Part shown: piece after piece, positions 42,269 through 52,649 of the stretch
Layout of the letters: the number at the start of each line of letters is the position of its first letter
How positions within the stretch are numbered: the stretch's first letter is position 1
NCBI GenBank assembly: GCA_018398575.1
Contig: JAGTXZ010000014.1
Coordinates: 62,001 to 126,000, forward strand
Source: Ampelomyces quisqualis
Taxonomy: Eukaryota; Ascomycota; Dothideomycetes; Pleosporales; Phaeosphaeriaceae
Length of the DNA stretch: 64,000 nucleotides
Direction of reading: 5' to 3'
Made by a program: the position numbers and the translations under genes
The notes under the pieces: generated by a model
Seen by the model: the letters and a program-made list of their open reading frames with translations, nothing else
Told to the model about the DNA's origin: nothing
Databases searched by the model: none

Positions 42269-44288
42269 TCATGAATGTTCCTTTCTCTTCCCGCGTTCGC
42301 TGCCCTCAGCTTCGTCGTCACCATCAGCTCCTAGGCTGAATGTCGAGTCATTATGCGGCTGCCTCTCCTTCTCGTTATTCATGTTTGAATATCCGTTGCT
42401 GAGCTTCTCGGGCGCATCGTCCAGGTCGTCAAGCTCCCTCTCATCGAAGTCGGCCGCTTCCACATCGTGTCTTCGCTCCCGTCGGCGGAAGTTGTCGAGG
42501 CCCATACCGGTGAGAAGCGATTCTCGGCCCTCGTCGCCGCCGTCGACACCTTTGAATGCACTGCTCTTGCGACGACTACGCCAGAGAAACGCACCCCATA
42601 GGCACGCAACTATGCTGAGAATGACAAGTACGGCCTCACCAGAGCGATAGTATGCTTTCCATTCTGCCTCTTTCAGTTGCTTGGTCTTGTCCTCTTCGGC
42701 CTTGGTCGAATTGGGGTGTCCTCCAACACTGGTGAGCGGGCCTTTCTCGCCATCGAGGCGGCTGTCTGACGGATCTCCGCCAATCGCGCCAATGTCGACT
42801 CCCATGAAACGGTCAAGCATGTCGCGCGTCCTCTTAGGGTAGTCAAAAGGTACCATGTGGCTGGAGTTGTAGAAGACTACGTAGGTGAGATTTCGGACCT
42901 CCTGGTAGGTACCGGCAGGCTCTCCTTCAAAGGTCCAATCCTGCTTAGGTGCCCATACACCGGGAGTGACTTCAAAACCCTTGCCCCCGTTCCAGCTCAT
43001 GTTCTCGATCATGTTTTCTGTTCCCACGTGATTGCAGATGAAATCCTTGTCGCCTGAAAATAGAAGAATGGGAACCTTTGCAAGCAGGTCAGGTAGGAAT
43101 TTGACTGTGGGCTCACTGTTCTTTGCGCGGAAATGTCCCGATACAGCACCGTTGCATTCTGACCACCCTGTCTTTTTGTCAGAGTTGATGTGCAGAGCCT
43201 GAATAACATCTGGGCGGCGTAGGTAGGGTGTAACGTCTGTGAGATCCGGAGGCCAGTTCATACCGCACGAAGCGTCGTCTCGTAGACGAATGTCGTACAT
43301 GTTGGTGCATTGGTTCATGCGGTCGGCTTTGCCATCTTTGGTCTCCTCAAGAATCGACACCATGATTTGCTCGCATTCGCTTGTGTCTATGTGGTTGTGT
43401 CCGCCCTCGTTCAGCTTCTCGACGCATTTGGTCTGCTGCTGTTCCACTCGTCTTGCCATGTCGCTCTCAGCTTGGATCATTCCATTCTGATAGGCAAAGG
43501 GAAGGTACGCGAGATACTGGTCAGCTGGGGAGATCCAGCCGTTGCCAATAAGAAGGCCCTTGAGGTTCCACGGCCGCTGGTTCTGGTTCGCGTTTCGGTC
43601 GAGAATAGCGCGAGCGATGTAGGGAATGTGCTGTCCGGCATAGGATTCGCCAGCAATATAGAGCTAATTCGTCAGCGATGCTACAAGCTTACAAAAGTTG
43701 GAAACTTACATCGTCGTTCTCGTATTCCGGGAAGAGCGTAAACCACTTCTCCAGGAAGATGATCATGTGGTCGGCCATTTGGTTGAGATCGGAGAGATAG
43801 CTGTCTGTGTTCACATAACTGAAGCCAGTCCCCACCGGCTGATCCACGAACAGCAGATTCGCAAATTCATCCCATGAGCCGTTGTTGTATGCTAGGCTGC
43901 CGCCCTCGCGCACTCTGTATGGGCCGACTTCCATCATCGCACCGTCCATCGAGGAGCAGCCGGGTCCACCGTTCAGCCATAGTATTGTCCGTTGCCGGTC
44001 GGCGATGTGGCGATTCTCGTAGTGCCAGAAGAAAAGATTGCTGTTGTGCTCTGCATCAACTTCTATGTGTCTGTGGTTATGTCAGCATGCTGCAACCCTG
44101 GCTCTCCGGCTGCCGACTGACCCTGCATGCATCTTGAGCAACGGCCCCGCGGGCGCGCCTGGCAGGCTCGACACAAAGTAGTCTGCCTGTGTTTTGTCTG
44201 CAGCGGCGCTCGGTAGCCACGACGCCGTAGCCACAAGAGCACCTACGACGGCTGTCCGCCATCGCGATGCGGTGCATGTGAGCAGCAT
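42269..44288 (-). CDS. KEX1: Pheromone-processing serine carboxypeptidase Kex1
   Basis: Exons 44122-44288, 43710-44070 and 42269-43663 give 640 residues. A signal peptide region (AVVGALVATASWLPSAAA) leads into the serine carboxypeptidase S10 fold: W-L-N-G-G-P-G-C-S-S-M-D-G, F-V-D-Q-P-V-G-T-G-F-S-Y, nucleophile Ser183 in A-G-E-S-Y-A-G-Q, the Asp in F-S-G-D-K-D and His in N-S-S-H-M-V-P-F-D. Unlike vacuolar carboxypeptidases it has a C-terminal membrane anchor (LVILSIVACLWGAFLW) and an acidic cytoplasmic tail of about 110 residues, the Kex1 arrangement for trans-Golgi retention. It trims C-terminal Lys/Arg left by Kex2 cleavage of pheromones and other secreted precursors. Confidence 0.96.
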
Positions 44289-45274
44289 GACGATGCTGCG
44301 GGTATCAGGTGGGAAGGGCCGGGGAGAAACCGGTGCGCAGTCGCTATCTCATGGGCGGTCGAGAAGGAGCAGATGTAATGGAGTAGGAGCAAAGAAAGGG
44401 AGTTTTGTGTTGGTGCTGGCGGCGGCTGTACTCCGTACCTAGGTATGATCGGAGTTCCAGGTGTGCCAGGTGTGCAATAGGTGTCCCGTGCATCAGCTTA
44501 CGTGGATAGGGCCGCAGGGGCGCGAGGGCATATGCTGGGGAAGAGGGGCGCGACGCGACGGTTTGAGGAAGTGCAGTCAGGAACAAGAGCAACGCCAGAA
44601 AATGAAAGTCGCAGCCACTCGAGTCCATGGGTTTCTTGACACAACACGCGCATCTATTGTTGAGTATCTCGTAGAGCTTTGTCTGTGTTCGCCAAGCCAA
44701 GGAGCAAAATCGACGCTTCAAGAGGCTCGGGCAAGCTGGAATCCGTGGCTGAACTCACCTCCGCGCCAGCCATCTTAGCCTCCCCGCGTGCATCCGACTG
44801 TTTCGAAATCTGATACTTGCCTGTATCACATCTACTTGCAGTTTGTGCCTTAAATAACCACGTGGGAGGCGCACGGCAAAAGCTGTTCAGCATGTCCAGG
44901 CCCGCACGTGACAACCACGTTGTTATTGCCGATCGCAGTACTCCGCATGGGGCATGCTCTTTGATAATTCCTTGACTGAACAGCACTATCCCGACTGTCC
45001 TTGGACGAGCCCAGCAATTTCGCAGTCTCAAAGGGTATCGCAGCTCAATCCGGCCCGTCTCTAGACACCTGACTAAGGACCCGAATCCCGCAAGGTACCA
45101 CGCATAGGGACGGAGTAGGCACCGCGGGAATACCCAACAAACACCCAACTTTCCCAAAGCAGTACCTTTGAAAATTGCCATCGAAGACTGCGTGCCACAG
45201 TGGCTTAGTGGCATTGATATTGCATTGCCATGCCCCTGTGATGGGTATGTGGCTGTCCATGTCGTCGAATGGCT
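44289..45274. other. Intergenic; KEX1 upstream region and SFM1 3' flank
   Basis: About 1 kb. One GTACTCCGTAC palindrome lies at 44428-44438. A 94-codon minus-strand frame (44344-44628) begins with a hydrophobic, signal-like stretch (HFLALLLFLTALPQTVAS) but ends 56 bp from the KEX1 start and has no other support. Otherwise no gene is seen. Confidence 0.35.
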
Positions 45275-46145
45275 TCACAGCAGGTCGTCAAGGCTCTTTT
45301 CAGAATCTCTGATGATCAAACCTACCATCCCCTGTCGCACGAATCAACATGTCAGCGGCTTGCGTCTTTATGCTGAAACAACATGTAGTTGCACGACTTT
45401 AGGCTCTCACCTCGGGCATGATAGGGCTCCCATCATCGCCCTTCACGTAGCGGAAGGGCATTTGCGTGCTCTCGTTCTTGTTGATGTTGAGCTCCGGGTG
45501 GTCGACGAATGGGATCTTGTCTACGGGTACTGCACAGGGTCAGCAGTGTGCACAGATGGGGCTGGATCCGCAAGCTGCTGTACTTCTATCTTGAACAACG
45601 ATTCTCGTCACACGAACAGCAGTGTCAGTCGTCATCTGCAGGGGGCCCAAGCGACGCCCCTGGTAACCCTTCCTGCGTAGCTCGGAAGTACGATCTACAA
45701 GCAGAGTGGTCAGTCGGTGGGGGAGGTTGTTTCGCTGGTACTTTGTAGCACATGCCTCGTGGGGGATCATCTCCTGTAGCAAAGTCAGTCAGCGCTGACA
45801 TTGACCCGTCATAGGGCTGCGCTCACCAAGTATACCACCAAAGAGGAATATGTCAAAGGCGTCACCGTCCTCAGGGCACAAGTCTTTGGGAGCGGCAGGG
45901 TCGAGCAGACAGACTCTGTCCTTGATGTCCGCGTATATCTCTTCGATGCCTCTGGTCTCGACATTCAGTCCGTGGGCATGCTGCAGGTCCTCGGGCAACT
46001 TCAAGGAAGCGGGTACTGAGGAGAGCAGAAATCGGGCGCCCGTCGCGAGGGACTCTGAGGCAATGGCCGAATACTCCAACGCGGACCAGGCCTCCAGCTC
46101 AGGGTCAAGATGCTCGACCACAAAGGTCTTGCCTGAGTGGGCCAT
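45275..46145 (-). CDS. SFM1: SPOUT-fold protein arginine methyltransferase Sfm1
   Basis: Five exons (45827-46145, 45756-45773, 45584-45694, 45411-45529, 45275-45331) join in phase to 207 residues. Conserved blocks of the SFM1/DUF431 family are complete: F-V-V-E-H-L-D-P-E-L-E-A-W-S-A-L-E-Y, F-L-F-G-G-I-L-G-D-D-P-P-R-D-R-T-S-E-L-R, R-R-L-G-P-L-Q-M-T-T-D-T-A-V-R-V and I-P-F-V-D-H-P-E-L. These form the knotted SPOUT fold and AdoMet site. In yeast Sfm1 methylates an arginine of ribosomal protein Rps3. Start M-A-H-S-G-K at 46145 fits the family. Two oddities: an 18-nt exon, and a GC-AG intron (45695-45755, donor gcatgt), both needed to restore D-P-P-R-D-R-T. Confidence 0.92.
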
Positions 46146-46926
46146 GGTGTAGATGGTGTTCCTGGGAGGGCTGCCGGTGTGCGTCTTCCTTGGTCTTCCT
46201 TGTGCGCGGTAGGGCGGCGCGTTGGATGGGATTGGCGAATCAGCGACCCCGCACTTGGTCACTGGCCATTATTCTGTCATGACTGGCAGCTCTCGGTCAA
46301 TTGCAGATTGCAGTACGGAGTAGTACAGAGATGATCGCGGTAGCTTGTGCAGCAGCCTATCATGTTTGCGTCTGCGCCATCAGCGTCAAGCTGTAGTATT
46401 TATTTACCCGTCCCGACGGAGAGACCAGTCGTTGCCGCCATCGACCCACCCCTTGCATGCCACTACATATCTGCGCATCTACCCCTCCTCAGCTGTCAAG
46501 CTGCACCTCCAACTTCGTTGCAGAAGCGTCACGGAAGAAGCCACCGGTCCCAGACATCGGCCTCACGCCACCAGCGGTGCTACCTCGAGGCTTCCATAGC
46601 GCCGGGAGACGGGCATTCTCCCAGGTCCCCCGTCTTGTTTCTTGTTTCAGCGCAGAGTCCACGCACGCAGAGACTCGAGGGCCGCTGTTGTCAGGCAGCA
46701 GCAAGACCATCCATCATCAGCGCCGGGAGCCGGGCCCAGCACACGCCCATTCACACGCTTCCCTGTCGTGTTCCTGCCCAAAGCAACGCCTGAGCCAAGT
46801 GATCACGACCTGCCCCCCGGGATCCTTCTGCGCACTGCGGAACAAAGAACAAACACGAGCCCCCGCGCCCACTCGCAACCACCTGCTACTTCTCCGAGCG
46901 TCTTTCTGCACACCGACACCGCAGCC
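46146..46926. promoter_or_regulatory. Shared divergent upstream region SFM1 / IGO1
   Basis: About 780 bp between oppositely directed start codons, with a long C/A-rich stretch (46440-46920) that is probably the IGO1 promoter and 5' leader. One AGTACGGAGTAGTAC motif is at about 46312-46326. Frames through it are low-complexity and are rejected as genes. Confidence 0.4.
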
Positions 46927-47511
46927 ATGAACCCGCACCAGCAGAACAAGGTGGACATGAGCGTACGTCATCGCCGGCCCCTGCGCAGCTCTCTCGCTCG
47001 ATGCCCGAAATGTTGCCCAGGAGACGTGGTGCGAGGTTCTGCATGGCTCAAAACTGACTGTCTCGCATAGAAAATGTCCGCCGATGAGGCCCGCCTCTTC
47101 CGCCTCTACGGCAAGCTCCCCAACAAGAAGGACTTGCTCCAGAACAAGCTCAAGGTGCGTCTAGCATCCCCCCGAAGCCCCTCCTAGGCCCGCCAACTAA
47201 TCATACCTCAGGAGCGCAAGTACTTCGACAGCGGCGACTATGCCCTCTCCAAGGCCGGCAAGGCCGGAGACGTGGGCGTCACCCAAGTCGGCCGCGAACA
47301 CCCCAACCCCGAGAAGATCCCACACATCGCGCCCCCCACTCCTACTGGCGGCGCCAACGCACAGAACGGCAACGGCCAGGAGAACAAGGCAGGCAGCCCA
47401 GTCAAGGAGCACTCGTTCATGCACCGCGAGACGAGCTTGAACCGGGAGACGTCTGCGTCCGACTTGGACAACGAGGCACGCGAGTCACAGGATGCTCCGA
47501 CCACTGCCTAG
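46927..47511 (+). CDS. IGO1: Endosulfine (Igo1/ARPP19 family PP2A inhibitor)
   Basis: Exons 46927-46962, 47071-47154 and 47212-47511 give 139 residues. The core S-A-D-E-A-R-L-F-R-L-Y-G-K-L-P followed by K-Y-F-D-S-G-D-Y-A-L-S-K-A-G is the invariant endosulfine signature. Ser47 in F-D-S-G-D-Y is the site phosphorylated by Greatwall/Rim15 kinase. The phosphorylated protein inhibits PP2A-B55, controlling entry into mitosis and quiescence and, in yeast, stabilising mRNAs on entry to stationary phase. The C-terminal half is polar, low-complexity and not conserved. Exon 2 ends exactly at N-K-L-K and exon 3 resumes at E-R-K-Y-F, which confirms both junctions. Confidence 0.96.
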
Positions 47512-48311
47512 CGGCTGTATTCCCGCTGACTGTTTTGTATTGACCTTCTCTTCTGACTTAGTCCACGCGATGCAACCCCCAGAGCCGAAATGTATCTATT
47601 ACCGCGACTCAAAACGGCCCAGTCTGTTTCGGATGCTGCAGACCTAGGCAATGGTCATGGCGTTTCAGGCCGCTCTGCTTGATTGGGCAAACTCGGTAGC
47701 CCTAACCACCGACGGCCAACATTTCCTTCTGTGTTACGGGCAGGCTATCAGTATTGCTCTCCACTTCATGTGTCCTACATTTGAGCTGAACAGCGATGCC
47801 TTGAGGCGAATTTGAATAAGAACAAGGGAACTCCTTTGCGTAGGAGATTTATGACCGCGGGACTGTAGGCGTAACGAAACATCGAATAACATGGTAGCTA
47901 GAGCTGCTGAAACATTCCATCACTCGTGCCACTTGAATGTGATTGCTCAGATGCGTGTTACTCGTAGCTTGCGTGCAACATGATGGGTGGAATAAGAGCC
48001 CCAATATCGACATCATCTCCACATACTTCTGCCTCGATGCTCCACGAACGGCAGATAGTCGAGCGGGAGCTGAGATCTATTCTCGTCCTGGGCAACAGTT
48101 GCAGAAATTATGAAGATTTGATGGCAATTCGCTCGACGATTTGTACTACAAGGTGTATTCCATCGGCGGACTGGTGCCCATTCCCCTTGTACACCACTGT
48201 GTGCTGCATAACGCTTCTCTTCCTCCCTACCTCGCGTGCTCAAATCGTGTCCAAGAGTGCTGTTTCAGCATGACTGTGAGGCCCCCAAGTCCAAAAGAAC
48301 AGCGACCAGAT
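47512..48311. other. Convergent intergenic region, no gene seen
   Basis: About 800 bp between IGO1 (plus) and EFM6 (minus) 3' ends. Nothing recognised. Confidence 0.4.
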
Positions 48312-49194
48312 TCAACACCTCTTCTTCGTAATCCGATAACTTTGCACATTGTTAGTTTCGCTCCCAACGAATATCACGACTCACAAGAACAATTTCTCCC
48401 GCGCGTAAACCGGCCCATCTGCATCGTCGTCTACCACCTGCACCTCGAACATTTTCTTCGCGACTTTGATGAACCCCAAATCTGCTCGTCGGCGTTTCTT
48501 GAAGCAGAAATAACACACCGTGGCCTCGCCGATCAGGTCCTTGAGTGTCTGTTGCAGCAGTGGAAACGCGGGTTCAAAGTACACGCATTCCGCAGCGAGA
48601 ATGAAGTCTGGATGCGCGGGAAGATGCGATGGCGTTGGTGCGCCCCAGTCATATACCGACGCAGCCACGCGTGATTCGAGGTTGTTGAGGGTAATGTTGC
48701 GCTTCATCAGGTCGAGCATTGGGTCTTGGTCAGTGATGTGGAGCGTTGTGGAGGTTTGGCAACCTAGTGCTACAGCGAGGCTTGGAACATGTTAGGATGT
48801 TTTTTTTTCTTTTCCCAAAACAGCGAGCTGGAAGGGACTGGAGCGTGCCAAATGGGGGTTTACCCTACGAGACCACCTCCTGCGCCTAGTTCCAAGCTGG
48901 AGGATGTTGTTAGTTGGAGTCGTGGTTCTGTGCACATCTGTCTTTCTGTGCGTACATTGTCTTCCCGGTCAAATCGCTTTTGTGTTTTCGAAGCATGTAC
49001 TTGCCCATGACCATGCCTGCGGGCCACAACTGGCCGCCACATCCTCTTTTGAGGTCCTCGTGGAGCTTGAGGGGTGGCCAAAGCAGGCCGTCAAAGTCGA
49101 TGTTCGATATTCCGGCCGACTTGATGGGCGCTGGTGGGACAAGTTCTTGGCTCACCCCGAATACATCGTCCTCTTCATTGTCAGACATGGTCAT
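48312..49194 (-). CDS. Protein-lysine methyltransferase, Efm6/METTL21 type
   Basis: Exons 48956-49194, 48864-48896, 48385-48780 and 48312-48339 give 231 residues. Motifs of the class I AdoMet-dependent METTL21 group are seen: the L-W-P-A-G-M-V-M-G-K-Y entry helix, motif I L-E-L-G-A-G-G-G-L-V-G-L-A-V-A-L-G (assembled across two introns), H-I-T-D-Q-D, V-Y-D-W-G and the A-A-E-C-V-Y-F-E-P-A-F-P-L-L catalytic-face segment. Yeast Efm6 methylates a lysine of translation elongation factor EF1A; the same role is inferred. The final exon is short and encodes Y-R-I-T-K-K-R-C. Without the 45-nt intron at 48340-48384 the frame would stop at L-F-L, so the C terminus is the least certain part. The start could also be the second Met two codons on. 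Confidence 0.85.
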
Positions 49195-49276
49195 CTGCAG
49201 GTAGTGGTGTAGGCAATGTTAATGTAGCACAATGGAATATCTGATTTCCAGGTCGCCCATTGTGGTTAGTTCGGTG

Positions 49277-50834
49277 TTGTGTGGGGCAGCGGCGACTGGC
49301 CAGCACATGTGTTCTTCCAACAACTTCCAAGTAGCTATTCCCAATCCAGCAGCCGTCATTATAACAGCGGTAGGAATCGCGTACTCTGGCCGCACGACAC
49401 GATCCAATCCCCTAGCATCTGTCATGCCAGCAGTGCTATCTGCCATCGTGTGCTCTACACAGTAGTTTTCGATTGGTTACACTTGACGTATGTAGAGGGT
49501 GGAGCTATCGTTAGCAACTTCAAGTACGCTCTTCATCGAAACGTGTTGGCTGAGCCGGTTGGAATGATTTCAGCAACTCTGTTCAGCTTGTGTTTCAACC
49601 TACGGTTTGCACGATTGCCGGAGGGGTGAAACAGGGAGTATTCTTCCGCTCATTTATTTCATCTTCGTGAGTCGATCTGGATCCAACATATGTCGTACTT
49701 GCTGACTATGAAAGTTATGGTCAACTTTCGTATTTAATCTCCTGACTCACATGGTCTGGAGTGGAGGTGGTAAGTGCTACTAGTAAGTCGTCGGACACTC
49801 CTTGAATGCCTTGCTAACATTTGAGTAGTGAGTCTATTGCTTTGGCTTCTATAGTGCTTTGTACTGCTACTAGAAACACACTAACTGTGGCACCCATCTT
49901 AGTTTCTCATGGATCTTGGTGAGTCGATTTCGCTGGAGGTACACCCGTCTACATTAACTCTGAAGCCACTGCCACAGTGATGTCGGTCTACCTGTCGTAA
50001 CCTCTTTTCTGCTTCCGTAAGTCTGAGACCCGAACACCATCTCACCTAGTCATTCATTGACCAGTGAACTCCTTGTGCCAGCTGCTCGCTATGATCAGTA
50101 TCTCGGGATCCTGGCTCGCTTTTGACGTTGGCACGACTCTGGCCTTTAACTTCAAATCAGTCATGGCTCTTTGCGTGACTAAACTCTGCGCTGGTAGTGA
50201 GGCGCTGACTTGAATGCTATACACTTATGTGGAGATTCGACGCTGAAGCCTCGATTCCTGCTTCATGGGTGCTGTTCCTGGACTTATCATGATTACACCT
50301 TCTGCTGGCTTCATCTATTTGCCTACAGCGTCTTTCTTTGGTATTATGGGCGCACTCTTTAGTTTTCAAACACTTCGAATCAAGTTTACCTATTTTGCGA
50401 GACGTTGGCGCTGGTTTCATCACGACCGTCGACCATACTTTTGCGATGCATTGTCTTGGTGGCATCCTTGCAACCATAGCGACGGGCTGTTTTGCGCAGA
50501 AGGAGATTGCGGGCTACGACGAGGTCACTGAGGTTGTTAGTGGTGTCTTCTTCGAAGGCAATTTGCGCCAGCTTGGGATACAGATTGTCGAAGCTTCTGT
50601 CGGCTTCTGCTGGTCTTTCATCGGGAGTTAGGTTGTGTACGCGCTCATCGATTGCATTCCAGGGTCTGAGGTGCTAGTGGAGGATAAGTAAGTGATGTAC
50701 CTTTGATATTTTACTTTGCTGACATATTGCCGGGATATGATTGCTGGATTGGATGCGAGCCAGATGGATGAAGAGACGCAGAAATACTACACATATGCAG
50801 ATCGCGAAGGGGAGCTTCACCTACACTGGAAGTG
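49277..50834 (+). pseudogene. Ammonium transporter (Amt/Mep) pseudogene
   Basis: Pieces of a full ammonium transporter read in order on the plus strand. They are I-T-A-V-G-I-A-Y-S-G-R-T-T-R-S-N-P-L-A (first helices), N-F-K-Y-A-L-H-R-N-V-L, L-W-S-T-F-V-F-N-L-L-T-H-M-V-W-S-G-G-G, the family signature V-D-F-A-G-G-T-P-V-Y-I-N-S (about 49924-49962), F-N-F-K-S-V-M-A-L-C-V-T, GLIMITPSAGFIYLPTASFF, H-C-L-G-G-I-L-A-T-I-A-T-G-C-F-A and an end near 50834. Intron positions survive, for example 49667-49714. It is broken by in-frame stops at 49463 (where Trp is expected after S-x-Q), 49998, 50211 (Trp of L-T-W) and 50244, and by frameshifts near 49480 and 49920. It cannot make a working transporter. Mep proteins import ammonium at the plasma membrane. 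Confidence 0.85.
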
Positions 50835-51224
50835 ATAATCAGCTCCAGCTCCAACTTCGTGGGCCTCACGAGGCAATTCACCGTTGGTGGCCAACGCTGC
50901 AATGTTCTCGCTCGGAACGACTAAGCACTGCGAGGGTTACGTGAATGAAGAACAGCCACTGGAGGAGCCCATCACTTTTCGAAAGAGCCTTGGTCCTACA
51001 CCGGGGGGAGCCGGTCTTCTCTTACTGATATGACGTTGAAGTGAGTGAGAATGCACCTCGGCAACAATTCACTGTTTGGGCGTCTGGATTTGCCCGCCTG
51101 TTATAACACCACAGCTCCTTCCAGAAAACTACACGCACCGAACCTTGGCACAGTGTACCAACGACGCCCCAGAAGCTTGCGCATCTGCTAGCTTAGGTAC
51201 AGTGCGCCCACGCAAGAAAATCAC
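50835..51224. other. Intergenic, no gene seen
   Basis: Spacer between two pseudogenes. Nothing recognised. Confidence 0.4.
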
Positions 51225-51806
51225 ATGATTACCGTCAAAGTAGGGCCAAATCGTGCAACGTACTGTATCCATGGAGTTCTACTTATACATCATTCGAACT
51301 ACTTCCGCAGTGCGTTGCGCCCATGCTAGAAGGAATGTCAGGAAAGGATGGTTGTCCTCGAAGACAATGAGCTGTTAGCCTTCGACATCTTTGTGGATTG
51401 GCTCTACACGAACAAGCTTCCCCCAAGGAAAGACGACTGGATGGAGTGTATGGCTGGTGAGAATGATTACCGCTACATTTGTCGAGAGAATATGCTGCGT
51501 CTCAAGACATCTGGAGCCGTTCTTACGAAGAAATCATCTGTGCGTTTTTCAAGATCCCGGCTGGACATCGTCTCCGAGACTACATGGTCGCTCTGCACTG
51601 TCACTTTTCAGAGACGGCTGATGAAGCAGCATTCGAGCGGGCTAGAGCTTCGCAGCCGTGTTCCTCATGAAACTCTCTTGCTGAATGCAGAAGTATCAGC
51701 GTATGCGTCAAGATGGAGGATTCAGTGACTCGTGAGATTCTCAAGCCTTGCGACTACCACGAAAATTCCTCGAATGAAGAGAGGGATATGTGCCAGCAAG
51801 TACTAG
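51225..51806 (+). pseudogene. BTB/POZ-domain protein pseudogene 1
   Basis: From ATG 51225 one frame reads I-T-V-K-V-G-P-N-R-A-T-Y-C-I-H-G-V-L-L-I-H-H-S-N-Y-F, then a TAG at 51327 where this fungal BTB family has Trp (A-L-R-P-C-W-K-E). It continues in the same frame as V-L-E-D-N-E-L-L-A-F-D-I-F-V-D-W-L-Y-T-N-K-L-P. A frameshift follows near 51500. Past it, in another frame, is Y-M-V-A-L-H-C-H-F-S-E and the family's C-terminal P-C-D-Y-H-E-N-S-S-N-E-E-R. The TGG-to-TAG change fits a C-to-T transition on the other strand at a CpA, the RIP context. Intact relatives are abundant, poorly understood fungal BTB proteins. Confidence 0.75.
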
Positions 51807-52495
51807 AACACTAAATCAGAAGCAGTTCACGGAGGTACGACCCGAATGTGGACTGAACCGATTGGGAAGAACTTCTGCGCATACAATACAGCAGCGTTCC
51901 TTGAGATCTCCGCGGGCGTGTTTCGAATCATGCACGATCGTGTCTCTCTTTCAGGACTCCATTGGTGTCTAACGGTCCATGTCTAGATCTAGGTGGTTTC
52001 GCAACGAAGGCGTTGTCTCCCGAGCCTTGCAGGAAGACCTGATGTATACAACGATCGGATTTCAGGCCTTGATTGGACGATCACTTGCCGCTTTTACGAC
52101 TCCTGGTGGTTCTGAATGGTCCCTACTGGAGTGGTTTAATACTTACCACTGTGAAGCACTGTGCTACGAATCAAGGGGCTGCTGGCATTTACAAGTGCAT
52201 CATACGAATAGAGCATCCTCCCCAGCTTCGGCAATCTGAGTCGACAAGCTCGATAAACCGCACGACTCCTTGACAAGGACAACTCGCACTGTTGCTCTGT
52301 TCGGCATGCGAAGATGGGCGGGCTTCGGCTACAACATCTCGCATCTACTAAGATAAGTCAGTGGACGCGCAGGAAGGGACACATCCTTCAGAAGCAATAA
52401 TTTACTCTCCGAGGGGTCAGCCGTGCCGCGAGAAAGCTGAGCGAGTGCAGGGTTCATCGGCACAACACGACGCTGCCTGTTAATGTGCGTCAACA
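51807..52495. other. Intergenic, no gene seen
   Basis: About 690 bp with only short broken frames. Nothing recognised. Confidence 0.4.
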
Positions 52496-52649
52496 GCAGT
52501 TAAACGGCACAACGTACGCAGTTAAACGGCACAACGTACGCAGTTAAACGGCACAACGTACGCAGTTAAACGGCACAACGTACGCAGTTAAACGGCACAA
52601 CGTACGCAGTTAAACGGCACAACGTACGCAGTTAAACGGCACAACGTAC
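52496..52649. repeat. Seven-copy 22-bp tandem repeat
   Basis: Seven perfect head-to-tail copies of a 22-bp unit (starting gcagttaaacgg, ending cacaacgtac) fill 52496-52649. There is no spacer between copies, so it is a minisatellite and not a CRISPR array. It lies in the decayed region between the BTB pseudogene and the first receptor gene. Confidence 0.95.

Noticed and set aside
49219..49446. Minus-strand frame of 75 codons with a hydrophobic stretch
   Set aside because: It is the antisense of the first helices of the ammonium-transporter pseudogene, whose plus-strand reading matches the family.
49783..49902. Second twin intron in the ammonium-transporter pseudogene
   Set aside because: The 120-nt interval has two branch/acceptor pairs and an inner GTGAGT, but only one G is present at the donor, so a simple long intron fits as well. 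Decay prevents a decision.
52496..52649. CRISPR-like array
   Set aside because: The repeats abut with no spacers, and the host is clearly a eukaryote.
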